From Sulfitobacter sabulilitoris (GTDB lineage: Bacteria; Pseudomonadota; Alphaproteobacteria; Rhodobacterales; Rhodobacteraceae): 64,000 bases of DNA. Every line of letters starts with the position of its first letter. Positions within the stretch are counted from its first letter, which is position 1. Of the stretch, positions 10,964-20,148 are shown in pieces. Below the pieces are notes generated by a model, which saw only the letters and a program-made list of their open reading frames with translations, had not been told where the DNA came from and ran no database searches. The stretch lies in the NCBI RefSeq assembly GCF_005887615.1, contig NZ_VANS01000001.1, positions 1,227,415 to 1,291,414 on the forward strand. The letters are read 5' to 3'. The translations under genes and the position numbers were made by a program.

Positions 10964-11509
10964 CTATCGCCGCGCGGCCACGGCTTCCAGCGCCGTTTTG
11001 AGATCATGGACCAATGTGCCCGCCATCGACCGGAACACCAGGATCAGGAACCGGTCCGGCCCGAGCCGCGTGATCGATGCAGTCATGTGGCCAATCAGGG
11101 TGCGCGCCGTATGCCCCACGGCGAAATGCGCCGCACGCAGATCGATGGGCACCAGTCGCGCCAGGACCTGTTCGGCGTCGTCACCCGCCAGGTCGACCGC
11201 GGCCCAGGCATCGGACTGGTCGGTCAGCGCCGCGTGCTCGGCCAATCCCGGTGCGGGCGCGGGTCCGGCAAGCAAAGCCATGTCGCGACCGAACCAGATC
11301 AGACGCGCCGCGCCCTTGACCGACATGCGGTTGGGTGCGGGCCAGTCCAGACCATGCGCCGACACGAGCGCACGGCCCAGCGCCTCTGCGCCCCCCCTGT
11401 AGGGCGCGACCGAGGTCAAGCGCCCCGGATCCGCCTCAACAAGCGTCACCGCGCCGATCTCGAGCGGCAGCAGCCCGTCGCAGGGGGTCTTTCCGGTCAA
11501 CTCAGCCAC
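10964..11509 (-). CDS. soxG: Sarcosine oxidase gamma subunit
   Basis: A 181-residue subunit of heterotetrameric sarcosine oxidase, the complex that oxidatively demethylates sarcosine to glycine, passing the one-carbon unit to tetrahydrofolate and making H2O2. Family signatures include LIWFGRDMALL, AWAAVDLAGDDAEQVLARLVPIDLR and a C-terminal SMAGTLVHDL. It starts with GTG, overlapping the 3' end of soxA by 8 bp, which implies coupled translation. It is the last gene of the soxBDAG operon. Confidence 0.93.
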   Translation of the reverse strand: MAELTGKTPCDGLLPLEIGAVTLVEADPGRLTSVAPYRGGAEALGRALVSAHGLDWPAPNRMSVKGAARLIWFGRDMALLAGPAPAPGLAEHAALTDQSDAWAAVDLAGDDAEQVLARLVPIDLRAAHFAVGHTARTLIGHMTASITRLGPDRFLILVFRSMAGTLVHDLKTALEAVAARR

Positions 11510-14438
11510 GCGTTCTGCCTCCTTCCGGGTCCACGAACACCGGCGCGCAAATCTCGATCTCGGCTTCGATCCCGCGCATCCGGTCCACCATCCGCATCAC
11601 CTCGCCATGGCGCGCGCGGCCCCGTTTCACGAAGCCCAGCCCGATGAAATGTCCAAGGGTCGGCGAAAACGCGACCGAGGTGACATAGCCTTGGTCGTTG
11701 ACGCGCGTGGCCTCGGCGCCCTGTTCGAAAACATGCGCACCGGCGGTCAGTTGCCTGACGGCGCCCACGGGCCGGAAGCCCACCAATTGCTCGCGCTCCT
11801 CGTCCAACAGCCCCTCGCGAGCCGCCATGACCTTGCCGATGCAATCCTTGCCCGCCGATATCATGCGCGCGAAACCGATGTCGAAGGCGGTCGTGCGCCC
11901 GTGGATTTCGGCATGGGTGATATGCCCCTTCTCGATACGCAGCACATTGAGCGCCTCCATACCGTAGGCGCCGCCGCCCAGAGCCTGCGCCCGCGCGACC
12001 AACAGCTTGAACAGGCTTTCGCCATAGCGCGACGGCACCGCGACCTCATAGGCATGCTCGCCCGAGAAGGAGATACGGAACAATCGCCCCGCCACGCCCG
12101 CGACCGTCACCGGGCCGCAGGCCATGAACGGAAACGTCCCGTCGTCGATCGGCGCATCCAGCAATCCGTTCAGCAGCTCGCGGGAATTCGGCCCGGCCAC
12201 GGCAAATTGCGCCCAGTGTTCGGTGACGGAGGTAAACCGCAAGTCAAGCTTTGGCGCGACACACTGGCTTACGAAGTCCAGATGCCGCATCACGTTGCCC
12301 GCCGCCGCGGTGGTCGTGGTCATCACATAGTGGTGCGGGCCCAGCCGCGCGGTGGTGCCATCGTCCATCACATGCCCGTCCTCTCGCAGCATCAGGCCGT
12401 AACGGACCCGTCCCTCGGCCAAGCTTGAGAACGTGTTGCAATAGACCAGGTCCAGAAACGCGCCGGCATCCGCGCCCTGGATGTCGATCTTGCCCAGCGT
12501 GGAGACGTCGCAGACGCCCACGGCGTCGCGCACCATGCCGACCTCGCGGTCGCACGACTGCCGCCATGTCGTCTCGCCCGCGCGTGGGAAATAGCTGGGG
12601 CGATACCACAAGCCCGCCTCGATCATCGGCGCGCCCTCGGCGACGCTTGTCGCGTGACTCGTCGTCAGGCGGCGTGGCGCGAACCCCATCCCCTGTGCAC
12701 CGGCCCCCATCGCGGCGATGCTGACGGGGCTGTAGGGCGGACGGAAGGTCGTCGTCCCGGTCTGCGCGATCCCCTGCCCGGTTGCATCGGCCAGCACCGC
12801 GAGGGCCGCCATATTGGAATTCTTGCCCTGATCGGTGGCCATGCCCTGCGTGGTATAGCGCTTCATATGCTCGACAGAGCGGAAGTTTTCGACCGCCGCC
12901 TGCTTGACGTCCTTCACGGTCACGTCGTTCTGGAAATCCAGCCAGGCGCGCCCCTTGCCGGGCACGGCCCACAGCGGTTGGAGCCGATAGGCCGTGTCGT
13001 CAGCATCCGGCACGCCGCCACCTCGCCGGGGACGCAGACCAAGCGCCTTCAGCGCGGTCCTGGCGGCGTCCGCCCCGTCTTTCAGGCAGCCCGCCGTGCT
13101 GAAAACGCCGTTGCAGGCCCCAGCGGCCGTCATGCCGGGAACAGCGCCCGGCGTCGGCACAAAGCTCTGGATTTCGTCCGACCAGGTCGGGCGCCGGTTC
13201 AGGTGACAGGTTAGATGGACGGTGGGGTTCCAGCCGCCCGACATGGCAAGGCAATCCGCCTCGACCTGGAATTCGCGGCCGGCGCGCCGCACGGTGATCC
13301 GCCTGAGACCCTGGCGCCCGCTGCTGCCGCAGACATGCGCGCCCGCGTAGGTCTTGTAATCGCCGCTTTGCGCCACGTCCTCCCGGCTGTCGATCAGGGC
13401 CGCGACCTCGACGCCCGCTTCGATCAGATCCTGCGCGGTGCGATGGGCATCGTCGTTGTTGCCAAAGACCGCCACGCGCGCGCCCGGGCTGACGCCCCAT
13501 CGGTTGAGGTAGGCGCGCACCGCCCCGGCGGTCATGATGCCGGGACGATCGTTGTCCCTGAAGGCCACGGGCCGCTCCAGCGCGCCGGCGGCCAGAACCG
13601 ACTGCCGGGCGACGATGCGCCAGAAACACTCCAGCACCGCGCCGCCGCCCCGTCGCCCCGTATGATGATTGACCCGCTCCAGTGCGCCAAAGGTGCCCTG
13701 GTCATAGGCACCGGTAACCGTGGTGCGCGGCATCAGCCGCACATTGGGCAGTCCGGCCAGTTCCGCGACGGCCTCCGCGGCCCAATCCGGCCCGGCTTGC
13801 CCGTCCACGCGGTAGGTTTCGGCATTGAGCCGTCCGCCCATCAGGCTGTCCTCGTCGGCCAATATCACGTCCGCCCCCGCCCGCGCCGCCGTCAACGCCG
13901 CCATCAGACCCGCGGGCCCCGCACCGATCACCAGCAGATCGCAAAAGGCAAAGGCCTTCTCGTAGGCATCCGGATTGTGCCGCCCGCTCAGGCCACCCAA
14001 CCCGGCCGCGCGGCGAATGACCGGCTCATAGACGCGCTCCCAAAAGGCGCGTGGCCACATGAACGTCTTGTAGTAAAAGCCGGCTCCCAGAAACGGCCAG
14101 GCGAAATCGTTGACCTCCATCGCATCCAGCCGCAGCGACGGCCAGGCATTCTGGCTGCGCACCGCAAGGCCGCGATAAATCTCCTGCACCGTGGCGCGCA
14201 CATTGGGATCCTGTGCCGCGCCCTGACCGACCGTGACCAGGGCGTTTGGCTCTTCGCTGCCCGCGGTCAGCACACCGCGCGGACGATGGTACTTGAACGA
14301 CCGCCCCATCAGACGCACGCCGTTGGCCAGCAGGGCAGAGGCGACGGTATCGCCCGCGAAGCCGGTATAATACCTGTCGTTGAACCGGAACGACACGGCG
14401 CGATCGCGGTCGATCAATCCCTTGCCATCGACCCTCAC
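11502..14438 (-). CDS. soxA: Sarcosine oxidase alpha subunit
   Basis: A 978-residue subunit. The N-terminal part has a ferredoxin-like fold region (residues 1-90), followed by an NAD/FAD-type dinucleotide-binding site (LLVIGAGPAGLMAA, residues 168-181). The C-terminal 380 residues form an aminomethyltransferase (GcvT)-like domain that binds tetrahydrofolate. The length is normal for the family. Its ATG overlaps the soxD stop (ATGA). The substrate pathway is glycine betaine, dimethylglycine, sarcosine, glycine. Confidence 0.96.
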   Translation of the reverse strand: MRVDGKGLIDRDRAVSFRFNDRYYTGFAGDTVASALLANGVRLMGRSFKYHRPRGVLTAGSEEPNALVTVGQGAAQDPNVRATVQEIYRGLAVRSQNAWPSLRLDAMEVNDFAWPFLGAGFYYKTFMWPRAFWERVYEPVIRRAAGLGGLSGRHNPDAYEKAFAFCDLLVIGAGPAGLMAALTAARAGADVILADEDSLMGGRLNAETYRVDGQAGPDWAAEAVAELAGLPNVRLMPRTTVTGAYDQGTFGALERVNHHTGRRGGGAVLECFWRIVARQSVLAAGALERPVAFRDNDRPGIMTAGAVRAYLNRWGVSPGARVAVFGNNDDAHRTAQDLIEAGVEVAALIDSREDVAQSGDYKTYAGAHVCGSSGRQGLRRITVRRAGREFQVEADCLAMSGGWNPTVHLTCHLNRRPTWSDEIQSFVPTPGAVPGMTAAGACNGVFSTAGCLKDGADAARTALKALGLRPRRGGGVPDADDTAYRLQPLWAVPGKGRAWLDFQNDVTVKDVKQAAVENFRSVEHMKRYTTQGMATDQGKNSNMAALAVLADATGQGIAQTGTTTFRPPYSPVSIAAMGAGAQGMGFAPRRLTTSHATSVAEGAPMIEAGLWYRPSYFPRAGETTWRQSCDREVGMVRDAVGVCDVSTLGKIDIQGADAGAFLDLVYCNTFSSLAEGRVRYGLMLREDGHVMDDGTTARLGPHHYVMTTTTAAAGNVMRHLDFVSQCVAPKLDLRFTSVTEHWAQFAVAGPNSRELLNGLLDAPIDDGTFPFMACGPVTVAGVAGRLFRISFSGEHAYEVAVPSRYGESLFKLLVARAQALGGGAYGMEALNVLRIEKGHITHAEIHGRTTAFDIGFARMISAGKDCIGKVMAAREGLLDEEREQLVGFRPVGAVRQLTAGAHVFEQGAEATRVNDQGYVTSVAFSPTLGHFIGLGFVKRGRARHGEVMRMVDRMRGIEAEIEICAPVFVDPEGGRTRG

Positions 14439-14707
14439 GCGCCCGCCTCCCCGACCGACATCGCCAGCTCGACGCCGAACACCTCATGGCTGACGGTATC
14501 GCGCAACACGACGATCCACGCCCCGCAACCCGCTTCGTGCTGCCACAGATCGCGTGTCCGCCCCGCCGGGTTGTCGCGCAGATGCACGTAGCCGTCCCAG
14601 GTCTCGGCCCCCGCGCCCCCATCGGGCCGGTCCAAGGCAACGGCATCGCCCTGGTAATAGAACTCGCGGCGATCGCGGTCGCCACAGATCGGACAGGTCA
14701 GCCTCAT
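14435..14707 (-). CDS. soxD: Sarcosine oxidase delta subunit
   Basis: A 90-residue zinc-binding subunit. It shows CPICG near the N-terminus and the HEAGCGAW motif near residue 57, which supply the metal ligands in this family. It sits between soxB and soxA as in other tetrameric sarcosine oxidase operons. The 66-bp gap to soxB is larger than the overlaps elsewhere in the operon and contains the recurrent element at 14719-14754. Confidence 0.93.
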   Translation of the reverse strand: MRLTCPICGDRDRREFYYQGDAVALDRPDGGAGAETWDGYVHLRDNPAGRTRDLWQHEAGCGAWIVVLRDTVSHEVFGVELAMSVGEAGA

Positions 14708-14718
14708 GCCACGCCCCC

Positions 14719-14754
14719 CGGCTTCTTTGGGTCAAAAATACTCCTGCCGGAGGC
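14719..14754 (-). repeat. Recurrent intergenic element, copy 3
   Basis: Read on the minus strand it is gcctccggcaggagtatttt followed by TGACCCAAAGAAGCCG. It is placed between soxB and soxD inside an operon, in the direction of transcription. It is the cleanest of three similar stretches in the window. Confidence 0.55.
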
Positions 14755-14773
14755 ATCCATCATTCCGCCCCCC

Positions 14774-16027
14774 TCAATGCAGGTTGTGCTGAGAGCCGGT
14801 GCCCTCTTCATCCATGAGACCGCGGCCCGTGCGGAACCGATCCAGCCGGAACTTCGCAGCCGGCGCGTGGTGCTGCCCCGTCGCCATCAGATGCGCAAGG
14901 CTGAACCCCGAGCCAGGCACGGCCTTGAACCCGCCGTAGCACCAGCCGCAATCGATGAACAAACCCCCCGTATCGGTCTTGTCGATGATCGGGCTGCCGT
15001 CGGGGGTCATGTCCATGATCCCGCCCCAACTGCGCAAGACCTTGGCCTTGCCGATCATCGGCATCAGCGTCATGCCCGCCTCCATCACGTGCTCCGCCAT
15101 CGGCAGGTTGCCGCGCTGCGCATAGGACGCATAGAAATCCAGATCGCCGCCGAACACCAATCCGCCCTTGTCGGATTGCGACATATAGAAATGCCCCATG
15201 CCGAAACTGACCACATGGTCGATACAGGGCTTCAACCCCTCCGTGACAAAGGCCTGCAGCACGTGGCTCTCGATCGGCAGACGCATGCCCGCCATCGCCG
15301 CAACCTGCCCCGACCGGCCGGCCACGACGATGCCCACCTTCCGCGCCCGGATTGCCCCGCGCGTGGTCTGCACGCCGCGCACGGCGCCGTTCTCGATGTC
15401 GATGCCGGTCACTTCGCAGTTCTGCAACAGGTCGACGCCCCGGCGGTCGGCCCCGCGCGCATAGCCCCAGGCGACGGCATCGTGCCGCGCGGTGCCGCCG
15501 CGCGGATGCAGCAGACCGCCGTAAACCGGAAAGCGGATGTTGTCGAAATCCAGATAGGGCAGATGCCTGGCCACGCCCGCACGGTCCAGCAGCACGGCAT
15601 CGTCGCCCTGCACCGCCATGGCATTGCCGCGCCGCACAAAGGCGTCGCGCTGCCCGTCGCTGTGAAACAGGTTGATCAACCCGCGCTGGCTGTGCATCAC
15701 GTTGTAGTTCAGATCCTCCTCCAACCCCTCCCATAGCTTGAGGGAATGCGAGTAGAACTCCGAATTGCCCTGCAGGAAATAATTGGCGCGCACGATCGTG
15801 GTGTTGCGGCCGACGTTGCCGCCCCCGATATATCCCTTTTCGAGCACCGCGATATTCGTCATTCCGTGGGTCTTGGCCAGGTAATAGGCCGTCGACAGAC
15901 CGTGACCGCCCCCGCCGATGATGACCGCGTCATACTCGGCCTTGGGCTCGGGGTCGCGCCAATGGGGTTGCCAGCCTTTGTTGCCGGTCAATCCCTCGCG
16001 CAAGACGCGCAGCCCCGAAAACCGCAT
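14774..16027 (-). CDS. soxB: Sarcosine oxidase beta subunit
   Basis: A 417-residue FAD-dependent subunit that carries out amine oxidation. The Rossmann motif is YDAVIIGGGGHGLSTAYYLA near residue 31, followed by GGNVGRNTTIVRANY, typical of SoxB with its covalent flavin site. The frame is open to 16252, but the ATG at 16027 has GGGGGTGGATC just upstream and restores the usual length. It is the first gene of soxBDAG; the promoter should lie in 16028-16244. Confidence 0.95.
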   Translation of the reverse strand: MRFSGLRVLREGLTGNKGWQPHWRDPEPKAEYDAVIIGGGGHGLSTAYYLAKTHGMTNIAVLEKGYIGGGNVGRNTTIVRANYFLQGNSEFYSHSLKLWEGLEEDLNYNVMHSQRGLINLFHSDGQRDAFVRRGNAMAVQGDDAVLLDRAGVARHLPYLDFDNIRFPVYGGLLHPRGGTARHDAVAWGYARGADRRGVDLLQNCEVTGIDIENGAVRGVQTTRGAIRARKVGIVVAGRSGQVAAMAGMRLPIESHVLQAFVTEGLKPCIDHVVSFGMGHFYMSQSDKGGLVFGGDLDFYASYAQRGNLPMAEHVMEAGMTLMPMIGKAKVLRSWGGIMDMTPDGSPIIDKTDTGGLFIDCGWCYGGFKAVPGSGFSLAHLMATGQHHAPAAKFRLDRFRTGRGLMDEEGTGSQHNLH

Positions 16028-16244
16028 GATCCACCCCCGTCCACGACACGACCGAACGCTAGCCGCACCTGTCCGTGGTATCAATCCTGCGCACCGTGGT
16101 TTGGCCCGAAACCGTCGCACGAGCGTCGTTTTTGCGGATACCGCGGTGCATTGCAGTGCCTCGCCAGCCGCCCTGGCCGGAATCTTCGGGAATTCCAGGC
16201 CGTTATCCGGGTAGGAAACGCGCCCCCACGGCGTGGTGAAGTGT

Positions 16245-17588
16245 TTACTCAACCATCCTGAAATAGCTGGCGCGAAAGGCGTTCTCCATGCCGTTGTACT
16301 GGCAGAACCCCATGTTCATGTTGCTCGTACCGTCGATCCGGCCGTTGGAGACGAAGGACGCCCCCTGGATGCCGTCGGCATTGGCCGCAAACTCGATGTC
16401 GCCCAGCGCCAGAATCTGACCGCCAAAGACATTCAGGCTTGCCGCCGCGTTGAACCCGCCCAGTGTCAGCAGCGTGGCCCCACCACCCGTGGCGCAATTG
16501 TCATCGCGCCCGATGCTCAGCCCCGACGGCGAATTCAGCGATGTCGCGCTCGTGCTCGTGGTCGCGACGATCACATCCTCCAACTGCACGCCACTGGAGA
16601 ATTTCACCTCGCAGTTGGTGACGAACACCATGTCTTCATACAGTCCCGCCTCCAACGTCAGCTTTCCACCGGCGTTGCACAGATAGGTATTGACCTGCCC
16701 GATGACGAAATGCAGCGGCGTCACCTTGCCGGCGGTGATCGGCTCCGCCCCCAGGCCCGACAGCGAATGGATCGCATTTCCATAAAGGAACTTCGGCAGA
16801 TAGAGCGGGTCGCCGGTCCGCAGCCCCTCGATGATCAGCGGCAGCTTGTTGAGAATACGCAGCCGGTATTCGCCCATCCGCAACGCAGTGGCGAGGCCCT
16901 CGTTCTTCTCGAACCCCGACTTGGGAATGTCCAGATCGTCGAGGTTGGGCATCGACACCACGGTGCCCGGCTCGAAATAGTTGTTCGAATTCAGGCTCAC
17001 GTAGTTGTTCGAGTGCAGGCAGAAACCGTCGGTAAAAGCGTTGTTGCTCTGAATGTCGACGACATCCTCGGCGACGAACCCTTCGGTGAAACAGGGGGGA
17101 TAATAGGTCGAATAGACCGACGCGCTGACGACATCGAAACTGTCCACGCCGATGATGTTGAGCAGCAGATTGCGCGAGGCATTGCCCCGCGTCTCGTTCA
17201 TCGCCACCTTGACCTCGACCGCGCTGCGCGAATTGGCGTCGGCGACAAAACTGTCGGTCAGGAAACTCCAGGTGCCGAACTGGATATCCTCCGCCCTGAG
17301 GCTGCCGGCGTACTGCCGCGGGGCCGTCATCGTCGTGGCCACCCGCAGCGCCTCGTCCACGGCCTCGCTTTCGCTCTTGGTTTCGCGGGCGTAGAGGGCG
17401 GAATGCGCGGCCGTATCTGCGATGATCTGCAGCTGTGTTCGGTCCGACATGACCTTGTTGAAATCGATGGCCAGCCCGCCCAGCACGATAAAGATCAGGC
17501 AGAAGAACAACATCAGGATGGTCGCCGACCCCTCCTCCGACTGGCGAAAGGCAGTGCTGCGGCGGGGGGCGGATGTTTGGGCGTGCAT
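16245..17588 (-). CDS. TadG-like pilus assembly/secreted protein
   Basis: A 447-residue protein with a short basic N-terminus, then the TadE/TadG-type segment EEGSATILMLFFCLIFIVLGGLAIDFNKVMSDRTQLQIIADTAAHSAL (residues 18-66), a single membrane anchor. The rest is predicted to lie outside the membrane and is rich in Asn, Gly and Thr. Such proteins accompany Tad (tight adherence) secretion systems. It follows a TadE-like gene by 2 bp. No Tad ATPase or Flp pilin is in the window, so this is a satellite cluster. Confidence 0.75.
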   Translation of the reverse strand: MHAQTSAPRRSTAFRQSEEGSATILMLFFCLIFIVLGGLAIDFNKVMSDRTQLQIIADTAAHSALYARETKSESEAVDEALRVATTMTAPRQYAGSLRAEDIQFGTWSFLTDSFVADANSRSAVEVKVAMNETRGNASRNLLLNIIGVDSFDVVSASVYSTYYPPCFTEGFVAEDVVDIQSNNAFTDGFCLHSNNYVSLNSNNYFEPGTVVSMPNLDDLDIPKSGFEKNEGLATALRMGEYRLRILNKLPLIIEGLRTGDPLYLPKFLYGNAIHSLSGLGAEPITAGKVTPLHFVIGQVNTYLCNAGGKLTLEAGLYEDMVFVTNCEVKFSSGVQLEDVIVATTSTSATSLNSPSGLSIGRDDNCATGGGATLLTLGGFNAAASLNVFGGQILALGDIEFAANADGIQGASFVSNGRIDGTSNMNMGFCQYNGMENAFRASYFRMVE

Positions 17589-17590
17589 GA

Positions 17591-18028
17591 TCAGAACTCG
17601 ATGATGTGTTGCGCCGTGACATTCACATCCACACCCTCGAACGCGCTGGTGAAAAAGCTCAGCGGCATGAGATCGGACGCGGCGATGCTGACGTTGGAGA
17701 GAATGGTGCCGCCCTGCAGCACCGACGTCACCGTGAGTTGCGCCTTGAGATACGCCAGGTTGGCACGGATGTAATCCTCGGTCTCGGTGGTGGTGTCGTG
17801 CCGGCCCAGCGAAAATGCGCGGTTCGCGTCCTGCACCACCCGCAGCATGTGCGATTCACTGGCGAACACGATCGACACGTTCGTGATCACGGCCAAAATC
17901 AACGCAAAGATCGGCATCCAGATCACCGCCTCGATGGAATAACTGCCGTCCTCGCACCGCCAGAAGCGCGCCATGCGGCGCGACACCTTGCGAGACCGCA
18001 GGCCGGATCGAGTGTTTACAGGTGTCAT
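17591..18028 (-). CDS. TadE-family pseudopilin-like protein
   Basis: A 145-residue protein with a basic N-terminus and the segment EDGSYSIEAVIWMPIFALILAVITNVSIVFA, the glutamate-containing hydrophobic stretch typical of TadE/TadF pseudopilins processed by a prepilin peptidase. The start at 18028 is fixed by AAGGAGG 5 nt upstream; an earlier in-frame codon at 18073 is not supported. It forms a two-gene unit with the TadG-like protein. Confidence 0.75.
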   Translation of the reverse strand: MTPVNTRSGLRSRKVSRRMARFWRCEDGSYSIEAVIWMPIFALILAVITNVSIVFASESHMLRVVQDANRAFSLGRHDTTTETEDYIRANLAYLKAQLTVTSVLQGGTILSNVSIAASDLMPLSFFTSAFEGVDVNVTAQHIIEF

Positions 18029-18073
18029 GGCAACCTCCTTGAGAGCGGGACGTCCCGCAACCTTAGGCAGCAT

Positions 18074-18314
18074 TTCGGGCGATCAAATGGCGCTGAAGGT
18101 GTTGGATCGCGATATTTCCCAAAAGTTTTCATCGCCTGAGACTCAAATCAAACAGGCCCAAAAAACAGAGGCAATAAATTGTTTTTACAGGGTTTTCTTG
18201 AAGTGCGGCAACAAGGTGCCGCCGGGTCAGATGACAGGGCCGGAGAAAATACCCCGAAATGGTACGAAACTCCGCCCTTTTTTGCCGTGATCTCGGCACC
18301 TGCTTGGAGACTCA
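18074..18314. other. Intergenic region upstream of the TadE-like gene
   Basis: This noncoding stretch is richer in A and T than its surroundings (for example aaaaaacagaggcaataaattg near 18159) and probably holds the promoter of the minus-strand TadE/TadG pair. No gene is visible. Confidence 0.4.
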
Positions 18315-18316
18315 AA

Positions 18317-18347
18317 AGGGCGCGGCGTCCTTGCGGCACCGCGCCCT
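18317..18347 (-). terminator. Rho-independent terminator of gdhA
   Basis: A 9-bp GC stem (AGGGCGCGG paired with CCGCGCCCT, 13-nt loop) is followed on the minus strand by TTTTGAG. It lies 26 bp beyond the stop of the minus-strand glutamate dehydrogenase gene. Confidence 0.75.
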
Positions 18348-18372
18348 GCGCATGATTCTCCTGTGTCGGCTG

Positions 18373-19803
18373 TCAGAGGCCCTTGGCTCTGTAGGAGGCC
18401 GCGACCTTTGCGATGGCCACCAGATAGGCCGCGGTGCGCAGATCATCGACATCGTCGCGGCTGTGCCAGACGTCGGCCATCGACTGGTAGGCGATGCGCA
18501 TCGTGTCATCGAGACCCGAGCGCACCAACTCAAGCTCGTCCGCGCCGCGCAGATACTTTTCCTTGAAATCGGGCTTCAGCTCCCAGTCGAGCCCCTTGTC
18601 GCGGCTCAGTCGCTCCAGTTCGTTGATCAACAGCTGGTGGCGCGATTCCTCCTGCCGCCGCTGCATCCGGCCAAAGCGGATATGGCTCAGGTTTTTCACC
18701 CATTCGAAATAGCTGACGGTGACACCGCCTGCGTTGGCATACATGTCGGGAATGATGACCGTGCCCTTTTCGCGCAACACCTCGTCCGCGCCCGCCGTCA
18801 CCGGCCCGTTCGCCGCCTCGATGATCAGGGGCGCCTTGATGCGGTTTGCATTGCCCAGGTTGATCACGCCCTCAAGCGCCGCGGGGATCAGGATGTCGCA
18901 GGGCTCCTCCATCACCTTGGCGCCGTCGGGAACGTGGTGGCGGTCGGAATAGCCCGCGATGCCGCCGTGCTTGGTGATCCAGGCGCGGATCTTCTCCACG
19001 TTGAGCCCATCCTCGCTGTAGAGCGCGCCATCGTGTTCGACGATTCCGACGATCCGGCAGCCGTCTTCCTCGCTCAGGAACTTGGCGGCATGATAACCGA
19101 CGTTGCCCAGACCCTGGACAATGACCGTCTTGCCGTCCAGATCGCCCTCCATCCCGGCTTTCTTGACGCCCTCCCGGTCGCGAAAGAACGCGCGCAGGGC
19201 AAATTGCACGCCCCGGCCCGTGGCCTCGACCCGGCCCGCGATACCGCCCGCGTTCAGCGGCTTGCCGGTGACACAGGCGCGGCTGTTGATGTCGGTGGTG
19301 TTCATCCGCGCGTATTGGTCCGCCATCCAGGCCATTTCGCGTTCGCTTGTGCCCATGTCGGGCGCCGGCACGTTCTGGCTGGGATTGATCAGGTCGCGCT
19401 TGATCAGCTCGTAGGCGAACCGCCGGGTGATCAGCTCGAGTTCGTGTTCGTCGTATTCGCGCGGGTCGATGCACAGCCCCCCCTTGGATCCGCCAAAGGG
19501 CGCCTCCACCAGCGCGCATTTGTACGTCATCAGCGCCGCCAGCGCCTCGACCTCGTTCTGGTTCACGCCCAGCGAATAGCGGATGCCGCCCTTGACCGGC
19601 TCCATGTGTTCGGAATGAACGCTGCGATAACCGGTAAATGTGTGGATCTTGCCGCGCAGGCGCACACCGAACCGCACCGTATAGGTGGCATTGCAGACAC
19701 GGATCTTCTCCTCGAGCCCGGGCGACAAGTCCATCAGCCCAACCGCGCGGTTGAACATCATGTCGACGCTGTCTCTGAAACTGGGTTCGTGAGGATTGCT
19801 CAT
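18373..19803 (-). CDS. Glutamate dehydrogenase
   Basis: A 476-residue Glu/Leu/Phe/Val dehydrogenase family enzyme that interconverts glutamate and 2-oxoglutarate plus ammonia. It shows the substrate-binding region (PVKGGIRYSLGVNQNEVEALAALMTYKCALVEAPFGGSKGG), the catalytic lysine segment, and the dinucleotide motif VQGLGNVGYHAA near residue 235. Its closest relatives by pattern are the NAD-linked RocG/mitochondrial type. The ATG at 19803 has AAGGAG upstream; an open frame extending to 20109 is not supported. It stands alone and ends at a strong terminator. Confidence 0.93.
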   Translation of the reverse strand: MSNPHEPSFRDSVDMMFNRAVGLMDLSPGLEEKIRVCNATYTVRFGVRLRGKIHTFTGYRSVHSEHMEPVKGGIRYSLGVNQNEVEALAALMTYKCALVEAPFGGSKGGLCIDPREYDEHELELITRRFAYELIKRDLINPSQNVPAPDMGTSEREMAWMADQYARMNTTDINSRACVTGKPLNAGGIAGRVEATGRGVQFALRAFFRDREGVKKAGMEGDLDGKTVIVQGLGNVGYHAAKFLSEEDGCRIVGIVEHDGALYSEDGLNVEKIRAWITKHGGIAGYSDRHHVPDGAKVMEEPCDILIPAALEGVINLGNANRIKAPLIIEAANGPVTAGADEVLREKGTVIIPDMYANAGGVTVSYFEWVKNLSHIRFGRMQRRQEESRHQLLINELERLSRDKGLDWELKPDFKEKYLRGADELELVRSGLDDTMRIAYQSMADVWHSRDDVDDLRTAAYLVAIAKVAASYRAKGL

Positions 19804-20148
19804 GCTCTGTCTCCTTCTGGGGCGGTCCGACTCGGCCGCCCGCGTTCCTGTGTGGCCGCAGCCTATGACCAATGGGTAAAGAAGTGCGAATTTTTTGTGC
19901 AAATTGTGAACGCCTTGGGATGACGCGCCTTTTCCGCGTTTTTCGAATCGTTCGCGCTCGATTGGTGCCGCTTTGGAAACACTCGGCATTAACCATGCGA
20001 ATTGATGCCAAGCCCCCCGGAAACACTCCTGTTTTCGCCTGTAACACGCCTCATTTAAGCCACGTTCCAATGGGAAAACGGCAAGGACGCAAACCGCGCC
20101 AAGAGACATGGGAAATCTGCTTTTCCCCTGTTGGAAAGGTTAAGACCG
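19804..20148. other. Divergent promoter region between gdhA and the plus-strand Tad-like operon
   Basis: About 345 bp without a gene. It is A/T-richer than flanking coding DNA and must hold promoters for both divergent units. I see no clear operator. Confidence 0.4.

Noticed and set aside
9461-11647. 728-codon plus-strand frame over dnaG
   Set aside because: It is antisense to dnaG, the small secreted-protein gene and soxG, which are all supported by conserved motifs.
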